Notes: generated from the sequence alone by a model not told the origin. DNA of 64,000 nucleotides from Rhodocyclales bacterium (GCA_016235805.1 JACRIY010000067.1:1-64000); one strand, 5' to 3'; numbered from the stretch's first letter, positions 44,653 through 56,318 are shown. Numbers and translations: made by a program.

Positions 44653-46419
44653 TCACATGCTCACCGGTTGCGATACGCCCAGCAGGGAAAGCCCGTTCTG
44701 CAGCACCTGCCGCGTCGCCAGCGCCAGCGCCAGGCGCGCCCGACGCACCGCCGGGTCGTCGACCAGCACCCGCTCGGCGTTGTACCAGCTGTGGAAATCG
44801 CCGGCCAGATCCTTGAGGTAGAAGGCCAGCGCATGCGGCGCATGGTCGCGCGCCGCCTGCTGGATCAGGTCGGGGAATTCGGCCAATCGAGCGCACAGGG
44901 CGAACTCGCGTTCGTTCTGCAGCGGCGACAGGTCGGCGCCCGCCAGTTCGGCGGCATCGCCGTCCCACTGGGCCAGCACCGAACAGATCCGGGCATGGGC
45001 GTACTGCACGTAGTAAACCGGGTTGTCGTTGCTCTGCGACTTGGCGAGGTCGAGGTCGAAATCCAGCGCCTGGTCGCACTTGCGCAACATGTAGAAGAAG
45101 CGGCAGGCATCGTTGCCGACTTCCGCACGCAACTGGCGCAGCGTGACGTACTCGCCGGAGCGGGTGGACATCGAGACCTTCTGCCCGTCGCGGAACAGGC
45201 TGACGAACTGCACCAAAGTGACTTCGAGCCGGCTCGCGTCGGCGCCCGCCGCCGACAGCGCGCCCCTGACGCGCGGGATGTAGCCGTGATGGTCGGCGCC
45301 CCAGACGTCGATCACCTTGTCGAAGCCGCGCTCGAACTTGTTGAGGTGGTAGGCGATGTCGGAGGCGAAGTAGGTGTAGATGCCGTTCTCGCGCTGCACC
45401 ACGCGATCCTTCTCGTCGCCGAAGGCCGTCGAGCTGAACCACTTGGCGCCGTCCTGGACATAGATGTGGCCGGATTTTTCCAGCGCCGCGACGGCGCGCG
45501 CCACCATGCCGGTGTCGTAGAGGCTGCGCTCGGAGAACCAGACGTCGAAATGCACGCCGAATTCCTCGAGGTCGGCGCGGCAGTCGGCCAGTTGCTCGGA
45601 CAGCACGTGGCTGTGCACGTAGGCCCAGTCTTCTCCGAGCAGGTCCTTGCCGGCGAGGATCAGTCCGTCGAGGCGCGCCTCGATGTCCTCGGTCTCGGGC
45701 ACGCAGGCCAGCACGGCCTCGGCCGGATGCACGTAGCGGTCGCCGTGGGCCTGCCGGATCTGCTCGGCCATCTCGCGCACGTAACCGCCCTGGTAGGCAT
45801 TGGGCGGAAAAGGCACCGGCTCGTCGAAAAGTTCCAGGTAGCGCAACCAGGCCGACACGGCGAGGATGTCCATCTGGCGGCCGGCGTCATTGACGTAATA
45901 CTCGCGCGTGACTTCGTAGCCGGCGAAGGCCAGCAGCGATGCCAGGCTGGCGCCAAAGGCGGCGCCCCGGCCATGGCCGACATGCAGCGGGCCGGTCGGA
46001 TTGGCGGAAACGAACTCGACCTGCAGGCGGCGCGCGGCACGGCCGTTGCGCACCGGGCTGCGGCCGAAATCATGTCCGGCGCCCAGCACGGCACCGACCA
46101 CGGCACAGCGGGCGGCGGCGGTCAATGTGAAATTGATGAAGCCGGCACCGGCGATCTCGACCTTCGCCACGGCCGGCGAGGCGGGCAACTCGCGCACCAG
46201 GCGCTCGGCGATCTGGCGCGGATTGGTCTTCAGTTCGCGCGCCAGTTGCATGGCGATGTTGCTGGCGAAATCGCCGTGACTGGCCTGCTTGGGGCGTTCC
46301 AGGAGTATTTCGGCCAGTCCCTGGCCGGGCGCCACGCTGGCCAGTGCCGTGCGCAGCAGGCCGGCGAGATGCTGGCGGGCGTCGAAGCCGCTACTGATTT
46401 TTTCGCTGGATGCAGCCAT
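44653..46419 (-). CDS. argS: Arginyl-tRNA synthetase
   Basis: A 588-residue class I synthetase. The HIGH motif appears as HVGHGRG in NPTGPLHVGHGRGAA near residue 139, and the ArgS-specific SMSTRSG stretch replaces KMSKS near residue 408. The N-terminal additional domain and the C-terminal anticodon-binding domain (DALRS) are present. It charges tRNA-Arg. It is complete and divergent from ubiB. Confidence 0.96.
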   Translation of the reverse strand: MAASSEKISSGFDARQHLAGLLRTALASVAPGQGLAEILLERPKQASHGDFASNIAMQLARELKTNPRQIAERLVRELPASPAVAKVEIAGAGFINFTLTAAARCAVVGAVLGAGHDFGRSPVRNGRAARRLQVEFVSANPTGPLHVGHGRGAAFGASLASLLAFAGYEVTREYYVNDAGRQMDILAVSAWLRYLELFDEPVPFPPNAYQGGYVREMAEQIRQAHGDRYVHPAEAVLACVPETEDIEARLDGLILAGKDLLGEDWAYVHSHVLSEQLADCRADLEEFGVHFDVWFSERSLYDTGMVARAVAALEKSGHIYVQDGAKWFSSTAFGDEKDRVVQRENGIYTYFASDIAYHLNKFERGFDKVIDVWGADHHGYIPRVRGALSAAGADASRLEVTLVQFVSLFRDGQKVSMSTRSGEYVTLRQLRAEVGNDACRFFYMLRKCDQALDFDLDLAKSQSNDNPVYYVQYAHARICSVLAQWDGDAAELAGADLSPLQNEREFALCARLAEFPDLIQQAARDHAPHALAFYLKDLAGDFHSWYNAERVLVDDPAVRRARLALALATRQVLQNGLSLLGVSQPVSM

Positions 46420-46543
46420 GTCGGGAGGTGGAGGCTTTCGAAAGGCTGTGAATTATACTTCCCGTTTAACTTACGGCCGCCATGCTTAACGTCGATAATG
46501 CCGACGTCGGCCCCCACTGAATCCAGGTTCCTCGCCAACCCCC

Positions 46544-48085
46544 GTGCGCATTTTCCGCCTGATCCGTATCGCCCGCGTCGCCTACCTCTACGGACTCGAC
46601 AGCCTGATCCTCGAACACGAGGTCGAACCGGGTTTGCGCACGCGCCTGCTGCTCGCGGCGCAGCGCCTGATGTTCTGGCGCGACCTGTCGGCGCCGCGCG
46701 CCGTGCGCCTGCGCCAGGCGCTTGAGGACCTGGGGCCGATCTTCGTCAAGTTCGGCCAGTTGCTATCGACCCGGCGCGACCTGCTGCCGCTGGACATCGC
46801 CGACGAGCTGGCAAAACTGCAGGACCGCGTGCCGCCCTTCCCCTCGGAACTGGCCATCACCGAACTAGAGAAAGCCTATGGCAAGCCGGTAGATCAGGTC
46901 TTCGCCGCCTTCGACCGCACGCCGGTGGCCTCGGCCTCGGTGGCGCAGGTGCATTTCGCGGTGCTGCCGGATGGCCGCGAGGTCGCGGTCAAGATCCTGC
47001 GTCCCGGCATCCAGCCGGTGATCGAGCATGACATCGCGCTGCTGCAGGTCGCCGCCAACCTTTTGGAAACCCTCTGGGCCGATGGCCGCCGCCTCAAGCC
47101 GCGGGAGGTAGTGGCGGAGTTCGACAAGTACCTCCATTACGAACTGGACCTGATGCGCGAAGCGGCCAACTGCTCGCAACTGCGGCGCAATTTCGAAGGC
47201 TCCGACCTGCTGATCCTGCCCGAAGTGCATTGGGACTGGTGCAGCACCAGCGTCATGGTCATGGAGCGCATGCACGGCACCACCATTTCGCAGATCGACG
47301 CCCTGCGCGACAAGGGGGTGGACATTCCGCGCCTGGCGCGGGCCGGCGTCGAGATCTTCTTCACGCAGGTGTTCCGCGACGGATTTTTCAACGCCGACAA
47401 GCACCCGGGCAACATCTTCGTCGCCACCGACGGCCCGCGCAAGGGCAGCTACATCGCGCTCGACTTCGGCATCGTCGGCACCCTGTCGGATGTGGACAAG
47501 AACTACCTGGCGCAAAACTTCCTCGCCTTCTTCAAGCGCGACTACAAGCGCGTGGCCGAGGCGCACATCGAATCCGGCTGGGCGCCCAAGGGCACCCGCG
47601 TCGACGAGTTCGAGGCGGCGATCCGCTCGGTCTGCGAACCCTTCTTCGACCGCCCGCTGAAGGAAATCTCGCTCGGCCGCGTGCTGCTGCGGCTGTTCCA
47701 GACCTCGCGCCAGTTCAACGTCGAAGTGCAACCGCAACTGGTGCTGCTGCAGAAGACCCTGCTCAACGTCGAGGGCCTCGGCCGCGAGCTCGACCCCGAG
47801 CTTGACCTGTGGCAAACCGCGCTGCCCTACCTGGAGCGCTGGATGAGCGAACAACTCGGCTGGCTGGCGCTGGAGAACAACATCAAGCGCGAGGCGACCA
47901 ACTGGGCCCGCCTGCTGCCGACCCTGCCGCGCCTGGTGCATCAGGCACTGACAGCCACCGCGACACCTGCGCCCAACCTGGAACTGGAAAGCCTCGCCGC
48001 CGAAGTGCGCGGCCTGCGCCAGTTGCTCTGGCTGGCATTCGCGGTCGCCGCCGGCGCGCTGACCTTCGCCTTCCTGCGCACCTGA
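46544..48085 (+). CDS. ubiB: UbiB, ubiquinone biosynthesis atypical kinase/ATPase
   Basis: A 513-residue UbiB protein. It has the KxGQ motif ([15 protein letters not shown], about 63-77), the Ala-rich loop [13 protein letters not shown] and the kinase-like Lys in [11 protein letters not shown]. The HPGN and DFG-like (ALDFGIVG) motifs are near residues 290-315, and a transmembrane end follows ([18 protein letters not shown]). It supports coenzyme Q synthesis. The start is a GTG at 46544. Confidence 0.94.
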   Translation: MRIFRLIRIARVAYLYGLDSLILEHEVEPGLRTRLLLAAQRLMFWRDLSAPRAVRLRQALEDLGPIFVKFGQLLSTRRDLLPLDIADELAKLQDRVPPFPSELAITELEKAYGKPVDQVFAAFDRTPVASASVAQVHFAVLPDGREVAVKILRPGIQPVIEHDIALLQVAANLLETLWADGRRLKPREVVAEFDKYLHYELDLMREAANCSQLRRNFEGSDLLILPEVHWDWCSTSVMVMERMHGTTISQIDALRDKGVDIPRLARAGVEIFFTQVFRDGFFNADKHPGNIFVATDGPRKGSYIALDFGIVGTLSDVDKNYLAQNFLAFFKRDYKRVAEAHIESGWAPKGTRVDEFEAAIRSVCEPFFDRPLKEISLGRVLLRLFQTSRQFNVEVQPQLVLLQKTLLNVEGLGRELDPELDLWQTALPYLERWMSEQLGWLALENNIKREATNWARLLPTLPRLVHQALTATATPAPNLELESLAAEVRGLRQLLWLAFAVAAGALTFAFLRT

Positions 48086-48150
48086 CGAAAGGGATTTACG
48101 CCGCTTCGGTGCCGCATTTATACTTTGCTCACTGACTACTGATCCCTGAC

Positions 48151-49647
48151 ATGCTGCTCTGGTTCGTCGTCCTCTATCTGATGGTGTCGGTCGGCATCGG
48201 CCTGTTCGCCGCCACCCGCGTCCATAACGCCCGCGACTTCGCCGTCGCCGGCCGCAGCCTGCCGCTGCCGGTGGTCACCGCCACGGTGTTCGCCACCTGG
48301 TTCGGCGCCGAAGCGGTGTTCGGCGTCTCGGCCACCTTCGTCAAGGATGGCCTCGGCGGGGTGGTAGCCGATCCCTTCGGCTCCTCGATGTGCCTGATCA
48401 TCGCCGGCGTCATCTTCTCGCGCTACCTCTACAAGCTCAACATCATCACCCTGGGCGACTTCTACCGCATGCGCTACAACCGCACGGTCGAGGTGATCAC
48501 CACGATCTGCATCGTGCTTTCCTACCTCGGCTGGGTGGCGGCGCAGATCAAGGCCCTGGGCCTGATCTTTTTCGTCGTCACCGACGGCGCCGTATCGCAG
48601 AACGCCGGCATGATCCTCGGCGCCGCCATCGTGCTCACCTACACTGTGTTCGGCGGCATGTTCTCGGTGGCGATCCTCGACTTCGTGCAGATGGCGGTGT
48701 CGATGGGCGGCCTGCTGTTCATCGCCTGGACCGTCAGCGGAAAAGTCGGCGGTGGCGCCACGGCGGTGTTCGATCACGCCGCGGCGGCCGGCAAGCTGGA
48801 CTTCTTTCCCGCGCCCGATCCCTGGCTCTGGCTGACCTTCCTCGGCACCTGGATGACCATGATGCTGGGCTCGATCCCGCAGCAGGACGTGTTCCAACGC
48901 ATCACCTCGGCCAAGAGCGCCAACATTGCGCTGTGGGGCTCGATCCTTGGCGCCTCGATTTATTTCTGCTTCACCTTCGTGCCGATGTTCATCGCCTACT
49001 CGGCGACGCTGATCGACCCGGCGCTGTTCAACGAGCTGCTGGCCAAGGACACGCAACTGGTGCTGCCGACCCTGGTCCTGCAGCACACGCCGCTGTTCGC
49101 CCAGGTGTTGTTTTTCGGCGCCGTGCTATCGGCCATCATGAGCTGCTCGTCGGCGACTCTGCTGGCGCCCTCCGTGACCTTCGCCGAGAACGTGGTGCGC
49201 GGCTTCTACCCGAACATGGGCGACCACCAGTTCCTGCGCGTGATGCGCGGCTGCCTGGTGGTGTTCACCTGCATCGTGCTCGGCTTCGCGCTGAAGTCCG
49301 AAGCCTCGATCTTCAAGATGGTGGAGAACGCCTACAAAGTGACCCTGGCCGGCGCCTTCGTGCCGCTCGCCGCCGGCATTTTCTGGCGCCGCGCGACGAC
49401 GCAGGGCGCGCTGGCGGCGACTTTTGGCGGCCTGATCTCCTGGGTGCTGATCGAAGTGCTGATCGGCGAATCCAGCCTGGTGCCGCCGCAACTGATCGGA
49501 CTCGGTGTCTCGATCCTGGGCATGGTCGCCGGCTCCCTGCTGCCACAATGGGTCGGCCACCACCAGCCGGGCCACGACCCGCATGCGATCCTGCATCACC
49601 ACGCCGCAGCGCAGACCCACCACGCCGAACCCGAGCACAGACACTGA
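48151..49647 (+). CDS. Sodium:solute symporter (SSS family)
   Basis: A 498-residue inner-membrane protein with about 13 hydrophobic segments. It matches the SSS pattern (AATRVHNARDFAVAGRSLPLP and ATWFGAEAVFGVSATF near the start). The C-terminal tail is rich in histidine (HHQPGHDPHAILHHHAAAQ) and may bind metal. Family members carry proline, pantothenate or carboxylates; the substrate is unknown. A 25-base stretch at 48741-48765 is close to the dispersed A repeat. The next gene starts 6 bases downstream. Confidence 0.85.
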   Translation: MLLWFVVLYLMVSVGIGLFAATRVHNARDFAVAGRSLPLPVVTATVFATWFGAEAVFGVSATFVKDGLGGVVADPFGSSMCLIIAGVIFSRYLYKLNIITLGDFYRMRYNRTVEVITTICIVLSYLGWVAAQIKALGLIFFVVTDGAVSQNAGMILGAAIVLTYTVFGGMFSVAILDFVQMAVSMGGLLFIAWTVSGKVGGGATAVFDHAAAAGKLDFFPAPDPWLWLTFLGTWMTMMLGSIPQQDVFQRITSAKSANIALWGSILGASIYFCFTFVPMFIAYSATLIDPALFNELLAKDTQLVLPTLVLQHTPLFAQVLFFGAVLSAIMSCSSATLLAPSVTFAENVVRGFYPNMGDHQFLRVMRGCLVVFTCIVLGFALKSEASIFKMVENAYKVTLAGAFVPLAAGIFWRRATTQGALAATFGGLISWVLIEVLIGESSLVPPQLIGLGVSILGMVAGSLLPQWVGHHQPGHDPHAILHHHAAAQTHHAEPEHRH

Positions 49648-49653
49648 CACTTC

Positions 49654-50805
49654 GTGGCCGACAAGCAGACCCTCTACGAGCTTCTCGGCCTCAGCGACAA
49701 AGCCTCCCCGGCGGACATCCAGCAAGCCTACGCGGCCCTGCGCCTGGCGCTGGACGCGCAGCCCGAGAACGAGGAAAAACACAACCGCATCGCGATCCTG
49801 ACCGACGCCCGCGACCTGTTGCTCGACCGGCGCCAGCGAGCGGGCTACGACCGCCACCAGCGCGACCGGCGCGAAGGCGAACGACGGCAGGCTCTGCCCG
49901 CGCCGCCCACACGCTGGCTCAAGCCGACCCTGGCTTCGCTGTTGATCGCCGGCGCGGCCTATGCCGCCGGGCGCTACATGGTCCCGGCGGCGGCTCCGGG
50001 CGAACCCCGCTCCGTGGCAAACGCCGTGGCGCCGGCGCCGACTTCTCGCGTCACGAGCGCCAGCGACAGCCGGGAAGCGGATGCGCTGGCCGCCGACATC
50101 GCCGCCCAATTGCCGCCAGCAGCCGCCATGCCTGCCCAACCGGCATCAACATCGGCCAGCGCGCCGGTCGCGCAACCCGCGGCGCAAGCTGCGCCTATCG
50201 AAGCGCCGCAGCCCTCTGCGGAGCGAACCATTGCCGAATCCACCTACTTGATCATCGGCGGCGGCGGCCAGGGAACCGGCGTCGCCATCGAAAGCGACAA
50301 GCTGCTCACCAATTGCCACGTCATCGCACCCAATGTGCACAAGGGGCCGCTGCTGGCGACCAGCGCCGTCACTGGCGCGTCGACGCGAATCACCCATGCC
50401 GCCTTCCTGATTACCGAGGATGCGTGCATCGTGCATGCGCCTGGCCTCAATGCCAGACCGATAGGCATGGGCAACACGGCGCGCCTGACGCGCGGCACGC
50501 AGATCTACAACCTCGGCTTCGCCAAAGGGCGCCTGACGTTTTCGCCGGGCACCATGCTCGGCGTGATCAACCGCCGCGGCCAGAACTATCTGGTCTCGAA
50601 CAACTACTGCGACAACGGCGTCTCGGGCGGGCCGCTGGTCGATGCCAGTGGCGAACTGGTCGGCCTCACCTCGGGCGGCACGCGTGACAGAAAGTTCTGC
50701 ATTTCTCTTACCGTGGAAACCGCGCGCCGGGTTCTCGACCAGACCCTGATCGTGATCGACGGCTTCCCGACCGACTATCTGACCAACCTCCAGCGCAACT
50801 GGTAG
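49654..50805 (+). CDS. J-domain-like/trypsin-like serine protease fusion
   Basis: A 383-residue protein. Residues about 4-68 look like a DnaJ J-domain (LYELLGLSDKASPADIQQAYAAL ... GYDRHQRD), but the HPD tripeptide is absent. One transmembrane helix follows (LASLLIAGAAYAAGRYMV, about 92-110). After an Ala/Pro-rich linker, residues about 195-370 form an S1-type protease: His in LLTNCHVIAP, Asp in TEDACIV, Ser in NGVSGGPLVD. The active site would lie in the periplasm. Without HPD the J-like part cannot stimulate DnaK. The start is GTG at 49654, 6 bases after the symporter. Confidence 0.78.
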   Translation: MADKQTLYELLGLSDKASPADIQQAYAALRLALDAQPENEEKHNRIAILTDARDLLLDRRQRAGYDRHQRDRREGERRQALPAPPTRWLKPTLASLLIAGAAYAAGRYMVPAAAPGEPRSVANAVAPAPTSRVTSASDSREADALAADIAAQLPPAAAMPAQPASTSASAPVAQPAAQAAPIEAPQPSAERTIAESTYLIIGGGGQGTGVAIESDKLLTNCHVIAPNVHKGPLLATSAVTGASTRITHAAFLITEDACIVHAPGLNARPIGMGNTARLTRGTQIYNLGFAKGRLTFSPGTMLGVINRRGQNYLVSNNYCDNGVSGGPLVDASGELVGLTSGGTRDRKFCISLTVETARRVLDQTLIVIDGFPTDYLTNLQRNW

Positions 50806-50884
50806 CGAGGCTTGTCGCCCCTGCGCGAAGGGGGCAGAATCGTGTTCGTGGCCAACGCTCATGCCGGCAAGCGCCACAGGCAGA

Positions 50885-50977
50885 CGATGAAACACGCGAA
50901 AGGCGAATTAATGGCCCGCCCCCCATCCCCCCCTCACGGGGGGCTTCCGATCAGCTCGCTTCGCTCGGGTATCACCC
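50885..50977 (+). repeat. Dispersed G/C-tract repeat, copy B4
   Basis: It aligns with copy B3 (19071-19166) through GATGAAA, AAAGGCGAATT and the C-tract/G6 pair. It ends with GCTCGCTTCGCTCGGGTATCACC, related to the end of copies B1 and B2. Confidence 0.65.
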
Positions 50978-50992
50978 GTCGCTCAGAACGAG

Positions 50993-52066
50993 TTGTCGCA
51001 CGTTAGCCGCTCGCGCACCCACCTGACGCTCTACCTGACCGGCGGCTACCTGCTGCTGATCGTCTACGCCAGCCTGTACCCCCTCGCCGGCTGGCGCGAC
51101 AGTGGCGGCAATCCGCTGGATTTCCTGACCGCAGCCTGGCCGCGGTACTACACCGGTTTCGACCTGGCGACCAATGTCGCGGTGTACCTGCCCTGCGGCT
51201 TCCTTTGCGCCGCCGCGCTGCGCCGTCGACTGCCCGGCGTTCCCGCCTGGTTGCTGGCGACCCTGCTCGGAAGCGCCACCAGCCTGTCGATGGAAATCCT
51301 GCAGAACTACCTGCCCGACCGTGTCCCCTCCAATCTGGACCTGGCCTGCAACACCGCGGGGACATGGCTCGGCGCCTGGCTGGGCGCCGGCAAGGGCGGC
51401 GATCTGCTTGACGAGGGACGCCTCGCCGACTGGCGGCGACAGACCCTGATGCGCGGCTACGGCGTCGACATGGGCGTGCTGCTGGTGGCAGCCTGGCTGC
51501 TGACCCAGCTATCGCCGGAATCGCTGCTGTTCGGCAGCGGCAACCTGCGCCTGATGCTGGACCTGCCGCCGGTACAACCCTTCCTCGCGGAACGCTTCAT
51601 CAGCGTCGAAGCCACCATTGCCGCCGCCGGACTGCTGGCGGCCGGACTGGTCGTCACGCTGCTGCTGCGGCGCCACGCGCGGCCGCTGACCGTCGGCCTG
51701 CTGCTGTTTGCCGTCGTGGTCAAGGCCGCCACCCACGGCGTGCTCATGGGCCAGTCCGCGGCACTGGCCTGGATCACGCCCGGCAACAGCACCGGCATGG
51801 CGATCGGTCTGGTGTTGTGGTGGAGCGCCACCTTCCTCGGCATCGAATTGCAGCGCGCGGTGGCGGCGCTGGCTCTGCTGTTCGCCACCGTGATGGTAAA
51901 CGTCGCGCCGGAAAACCCCTACCTGCTGAACGCGCTGCACATCTGGAACCCGGGCCAGTTCCTCAACTTCAATGGCCTCACACGCCTGATTTCCTCGCTC
52001 TGGCCCTTCCTGGCGCTGCCCTGGCTGATGTCCTACCGACCGAGAAAAAATGACACCGATTACTGA
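50993..52066 (+). CDS. VanZ-family membrane protein
   Basis: A 357-residue protein with several hydrophobic segments. The N-terminal half is VanZ-like: YASLYPLAGWRD, then FDLATNVAVYLPCGFLC and SMEILQNYLPDRVPSNLDLACN, whose acidic and Asn residues are conserved. VanZ proteins give low-level teicoplanin resistance in enterococci, but the usual role is unknown. The start is uncertain: TTG at 50993 is the first choice and lies right after a dispersed repeat. It overlaps the MazG-like gene by 17 bases. Confidence 0.78.
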   Translation: MSHVSRSRTHLTLYLTGGYLLLIVYASLYPLAGWRDSGGNPLDFLTAAWPRYYTGFDLATNVAVYLPCGFLCAAALRRRLPGVPAWLLATLLGSATSLSMEILQNYLPDRVPSNLDLACNTAGTWLGAWLGAGKGGDLLDEGRLADWRRQTLMRGYGVDMGVLLVAAWLLTQLSPESLLFGSGNLRLMLDLPPVQPFLAERFISVEATIAAAGLLAAGLVVTLLLRRHARPLTVGLLLFAVVVKAATHGVLMGQSAALAWITPGNSTGMAIGLVLWWSATFLGIELQRAVAALALLFATVMVNVAPENPYLLNALHIWNPGQFLNFNGLTRLISSLWPFLALPWLMSYRPRKNDTDY

Positions 52067-52376
52067 CCTCACCACCCTGCGCGATGCGCTGCGGGCCTTC
52101 TGCGCCGCACGCGACTGGCATCGCTTCCACACCCCCAAGAACCTCGTCATGGCGCTCAGCGTCGAGGCGGCGGAACTTGTCGAGCATTTCCAGTGGGCGA
52201 CGCCCGAGGAGAGCCTGGCCCTCGCCGCCGACAAGCGCGCCGAGGTCGCCGATGAAATTGCCGACGTGCTGATCTACCTGACCGAACTTGCCGACGTGCT
52301 GGACATCGACCCGATCGCCGCAGCCCGGGAAAAGATCGTCAAGAACGCTGCCAAGTACCCCGCCCCGTCCCGGTAA
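52050..52376 (+). CDS. MazG-like nucleotide pyrophosphohydrolase
   Basis: A 108-residue all-alpha NTP pyrophosphohydrolase of the RS21-C6/dCTPase type. The metal-binding acids are in SVEAAELVEHFQW (ExxE) and EVADEIADVLIYL (ExxD). It removes non-canonical or excess (deoxy)nucleotides such as dCTP. The start overlaps the VanZ gene end. Confidence 0.87.
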   Translation: MTPITDLTTLRDALRAFCAARDWHRFHTPKNLVMALSVEAAELVEHFQWATPEESLALAADKRAEVADEIADVLIYLTELADVLDIDPIAAAREKIVKNAAKYPAPSR

Positions 52377-52411
52377 AATCCGTCTTCCGTCCCCCAGACC
52401 GACCCGCGACC

Positions 52412-52723
52412 ATGAGCCACTTCACGCACCACGTCTTCTTCTGCACCAACCAGCGCGCGGCGGGCGAAGCCTGCTGCAACGACCACGGCGCCAGCGACAT
52501 GCGCGCCTACGCCAAGGACAAGATCAAGTCGCTCGGCGACAGGATGCCGGGCAAGGTGCGCATCAACGCGGCGGGCTGCCTCGATCGCTGCGAGAAAGGG
52601 CCGGTGATGGTGATCTATCCCGAGGCGGTCTGGTACACCTACGTGGACCAGGAAGACATCGACGAGATCATCGACCAGCACCTGGTCAATGGCCGCGTGG
52701 TCGAACGGCTCAAGGTGGACTGA
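52412..52723 (+). CDS. Thioredoxin-like [2Fe-2S] ferredoxin
   Basis: A 103-residue protein of the thioredoxin-like 2Fe-2S family. Cluster ligands are probably the Cys in VFFCTNQRAAGEACC and in NAAGCLDRCEKGPVMVIYP. Members pass electrons in poorly known redox steps and often pair with hydrolases. It is 2 bases before the hydrolase gene, so the two form an operon. Confidence 0.88.
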   Translation: MSHFTHHVFFCTNQRAAGEACCNDHGASDMRAYAKDKIKSLGDRMPGKVRINAAGCLDRCEKGPVMVIYPEAVWYTYVDQEDIDEIIDQHLVNGRVVERLKVD

Positions 52724-52725
52724 CG

Positions 52726-53382
52726 GTGTCGCGCCATGAACGCGTCCTGCTGGACGGGCCCGACGGCAAGATCGAGGTCTTCGTCGAGGACCACGAAAAT
52801 CCGACCGGCATCGCCCTGATCGCGCATCCGCATCCGCTGTTCGGCGGCACCGCCGACAACAAGGTGGTGACCACGCTCGCGCGCGCCTTCCGCGAGCGCG
52901 GCTGCATTACGCTGCGGCCGAGCTTTCGCGGCGTCGGCGGCAGCGAGGGCGAGCACGACCACGGCGACGCCGAGACCGACGACGTGCTGGCGGTGCACGA
53001 CTGGGCGCGCGAACATTTCGCCGGCCGGCTCACGCCTTCCGGCATGCCGCTGCCTCTTTATCTCGCCGGGTTTTCCTTCGGCGCCTATGTCACCACGCGA
53101 CTGGCGAAACGCCTCGCTGCCGCCGGCGATCCGGCGCGCTGGCTGGTGCTGGTGGGCACTGCGGCCGGCTTCGTCGAAGGCATGCGCCGCTACGAAACCG
53201 AGGCGGTGGCGCCCGACACGCTGGTGATCCACGGCTCGGAAGACGAAACCGTGCGCCTGGCCAACGTCCTGGCCTGGGCCACGCCGCTTGACCTGCCGGT
53301 GGTGGTGATCCCTGGCGCCGACCATTTCTTCCACCGCCGCCTGCACCTGATCCGCGACCTGATCCAGCGCGCCTGGCACTGA
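52726..53382 (+). CDS. Alpha/beta hydrolase
   Basis: A 218-residue protein of the alpha/beta fold. It has HPHPLFGGTADNKVV near residue 30, the nucleophile elbow GFSFGAY with Ser near residue 110, a late Asp in VIHGSEDE and His in GADHFF. This build is common for conserved bacterial YfhR/CocE-related hydrolases of unknown substrate. The GTG at 52726 starts 2 bases after the ferredoxin stop. Confidence 0.87.
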   Translation: MSRHERVLLDGPDGKIEVFVEDHENPTGIALIAHPHPLFGGTADNKVVTTLARAFRERGCITLRPSFRGVGGSEGEHDHGDAETDDVLAVHDWAREHFAGRLTPSGMPLPLYLAGFSFGAYVTTRLAKRLAAAGDPARWLVLVGTAAGFVEGMRRYETEAVAPDTLVIHGSEDETVRLANVLAWATPLDLPVVVIPGADHFFHRRLHLIRDLIQRAWH

Positions 53383-53443
53383 CGCTCATCGCGGCGGGAA
53401 GCGCTCGCCGATGATGAAACGCACTGTTTGACGCAACTCTGGA

Positions 53444-55198
53444 TCAGTGCGGCGTGGCGTCCCAGGTCTTGCGGATCTGCTCCAGGCGGTGGTTGCCGAC
53501 GTCGCGCTGGGCGACGAAATTCAGGTAGCCCTGCATGCGATTGTTGAGGCGCTTGCGGGTGTCGGCGTCGATCGCCAGATGGCCCGAAGCGACTTCCTCG
53601 AAGCACTTGACGATGCAGGTCGCGGCATTGAGATAGACCGCGACGTTCTTGTTCGACTCGGCCAGCCGGGCGAATTCCTCCACGGCGTCGAGCAACTGGC
53701 CATGCTTGGCCATGTTGGCAGCGGCGACGTTCATCTGCCGCAGGTTCTCGCTGGCGCCTTCCGCGATTCGCGTCGCATGGGCCTCCCAGCCACCGCTGGC
53801 CATCATGGTCTTGATGCGTTCCTCGATCGACTGGTTGCCGATGTGGTCCTGGTACAGGGCCTGCGCCATCTGGCACGCCGTCGCCTCGTCGCCCATTTCG
53901 ACCGCGGCTTCGAGCACGAACATCGACTCCTCGCGATCCATCTCGTGCCCGCCCGCCTCGGTTGACTCCAGCGCCTGCCGCATCTTCTGGTAGGCGTCCT
54001 CGGCGGCCTTGCGGTCGCCCTTGGCCACGGCGGCCGCGTAGGACACCGTCTTTCCGGAAAGCGCGTAGGCAGGGTCGTTCTTGTGGAAGTCGGCGAGGTT
54101 GCCGGCGAGGCTCTCGAGCCGCTCCAGCGCTGCCTTGCTGCCGCTCTTGATCAGCATGCCGGCATAGGTGCTGAAGTCGCCCGGACGGATGAAGCTCGAC
54201 CCGCGACCATGCTGGTGCATCATCGCGTAGGCGTCGATCGCCGTCAGCGGGTCGTCGGTGGCCACCGCAATGCGCGCAATCTCGCGCTGGCGCTGAAGCG
54301 ACTTGGGGTTCTTCTGCAGCACCAGCTTGAGCAGGGCCTTGGTCGCCTCGAGGTCGCCCTTGCGTTCGTGCACCTTGGCCAGCAGGTCATGCGCGTGCAG
54401 GTAATCCGGGTTGTCGTGGATCAATTCTTCGATGATGGCCGCAGTCTCGTCGTAGCGATCGAGATGGAAGAAGGCGCGCGCCTTGCCCAGCTTGGCCCAG
54501 GGCAGCATCGGGCGACTCTCCAGGATCGACTCGAAATGATCGTAGGCTTCCTGGTAATGCTCCATCTGCAGCATGCATTCGCCTGCGATGCGCTGGAATC
54601 CGGCGGCATGCCGCGGGTTGTCCTGCGAACTATGCCGGCAGACTTCCAGTGCTTCGCTGAAACGCCCGGCATCGAACAGGTCGGTCGCCCCCTTCAGCGC
54701 CTGGCGATGGTCCCAGGCCTTGCCCAGGCGTTCGTGCAGCAGTTCCGGGGAGATGGGCTTGATCAGGTAGTCGTCGGGCGCAAGTTCGACCGCCGAAAAC
54801 ACTTGCTCGTACTTGCGCTCGCCGGTGATCATGATCCAGATGGTCGACTGCGGCAGCAGCTTCTGCCGCCTGACTTCCTCCAGCAGCTGCTGGCCGTCGC
54901 GCGTGTCGGACAGGATGTAGTCGCACAGCACCACGTCGTAGTTGCCACGGTTGCGGATCCGGTACAGCGCGTCGTGGTAGCTGTCGGAGACATCGATCTT
55001 GGTGCCGCCCGCGTTGGCGATGGTATTGCGCAACCAGACGCGCATGGTCTGCGAGTCTTCGATCAACAGGTAGGAGAGCGTGCCATACGGACAGGGCAGG
55101 AGCTTCGCGACGGGGCGCCGAACCGGGGTCGCTGCGCGCTCGTCGCCACCGCCGTCATCGTCGGCAAACAGACCATCCAGATCAGTAAGTTCAGACAT
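53444..55198 (-). CDS. Response regulator receiver protein with TPR repeats
   Basis: A 584-residue protein. After about 40 acidic residues comes a receiver domain ([16 protein letters not shown] ... phospho-Asp in [10 protein letters not shown] ... Thr/Lys in MITGERK and LIKPIS). The remaining 400 residues are helical repeats of the TPR type, for example [29 protein letters not shown]. There is no DNA-binding or enzymatic output, so it probably signals through protein contact. Similar proteins occur in flagellar and type IV pilus control. It is divergent from the ABC exporter gene. Confidence 0.85.
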   Translation of the reverse strand: MSELTDLDGLFADDDGGGDERAATPVRRPVAKLLPCPYGTLSYLLIEDSQTMRVWLRNTIANAGGTKIDVSDSYHDALYRIRNRGNYDVVLCDYILSDTRDGQQLLEEVRRQKLLPQSTIWIMITGERKYEQVFSAVELAPDDYLIKPISPELLHERLGKAWDHRQALKGATDLFDAGRFSEALEVCRHSSQDNPRHAAGFQRIAGECMLQMEHYQEAYDHFESILESRPMLPWAKLGKARAFFHLDRYDETAAIIEELIHDNPDYLHAHDLLAKVHERKGDLEATKALLKLVLQKNPKSLQRQREIARIAVATDDPLTAIDAYAMMHQHGRGSSFIRPGDFSTYAGMLIKSGSKAALERLESLAGNLADFHKNDPAYALSGKTVSYAAAVAKGDRKAAEDAYQKMRQALESTEAGGHEMDREESMFVLEAAVEMGDEATACQMAQALYQDHIGNQSIEERIKTMMASGGWEAHATRIAEGASENLRQMNVAAANMAKHGQLLDAVEEFARLAESNKNVAVYLNAATCIVKCFEEVASGHLAIDADTRKRLNNRMQGYLNFVAQRDVGNHRLEQIRKTWDATPH

Positions 55199-55385
55199 CG
55201 CCGATATCGCCTCCCGGCAAGCACCTCGTCAAATTCGGGGAACATCGACATCCCCTTTCGTCCGTCGCCAGCGGGACGGTCGTCGCCGACCGCCGAGTTT
55301 GCCGGCGCGGACGGGTGGCGGCAGACTGTTAGAATTTTACCTTCAGGCGAAGGAACAGGAACATGCGCTGCGTCAAGGATCAACC

Positions 55386-56297
<912 letters not shown>

Positions 56298-56318
56298 GGA
56301 AATGCTGAACCAGCAACT

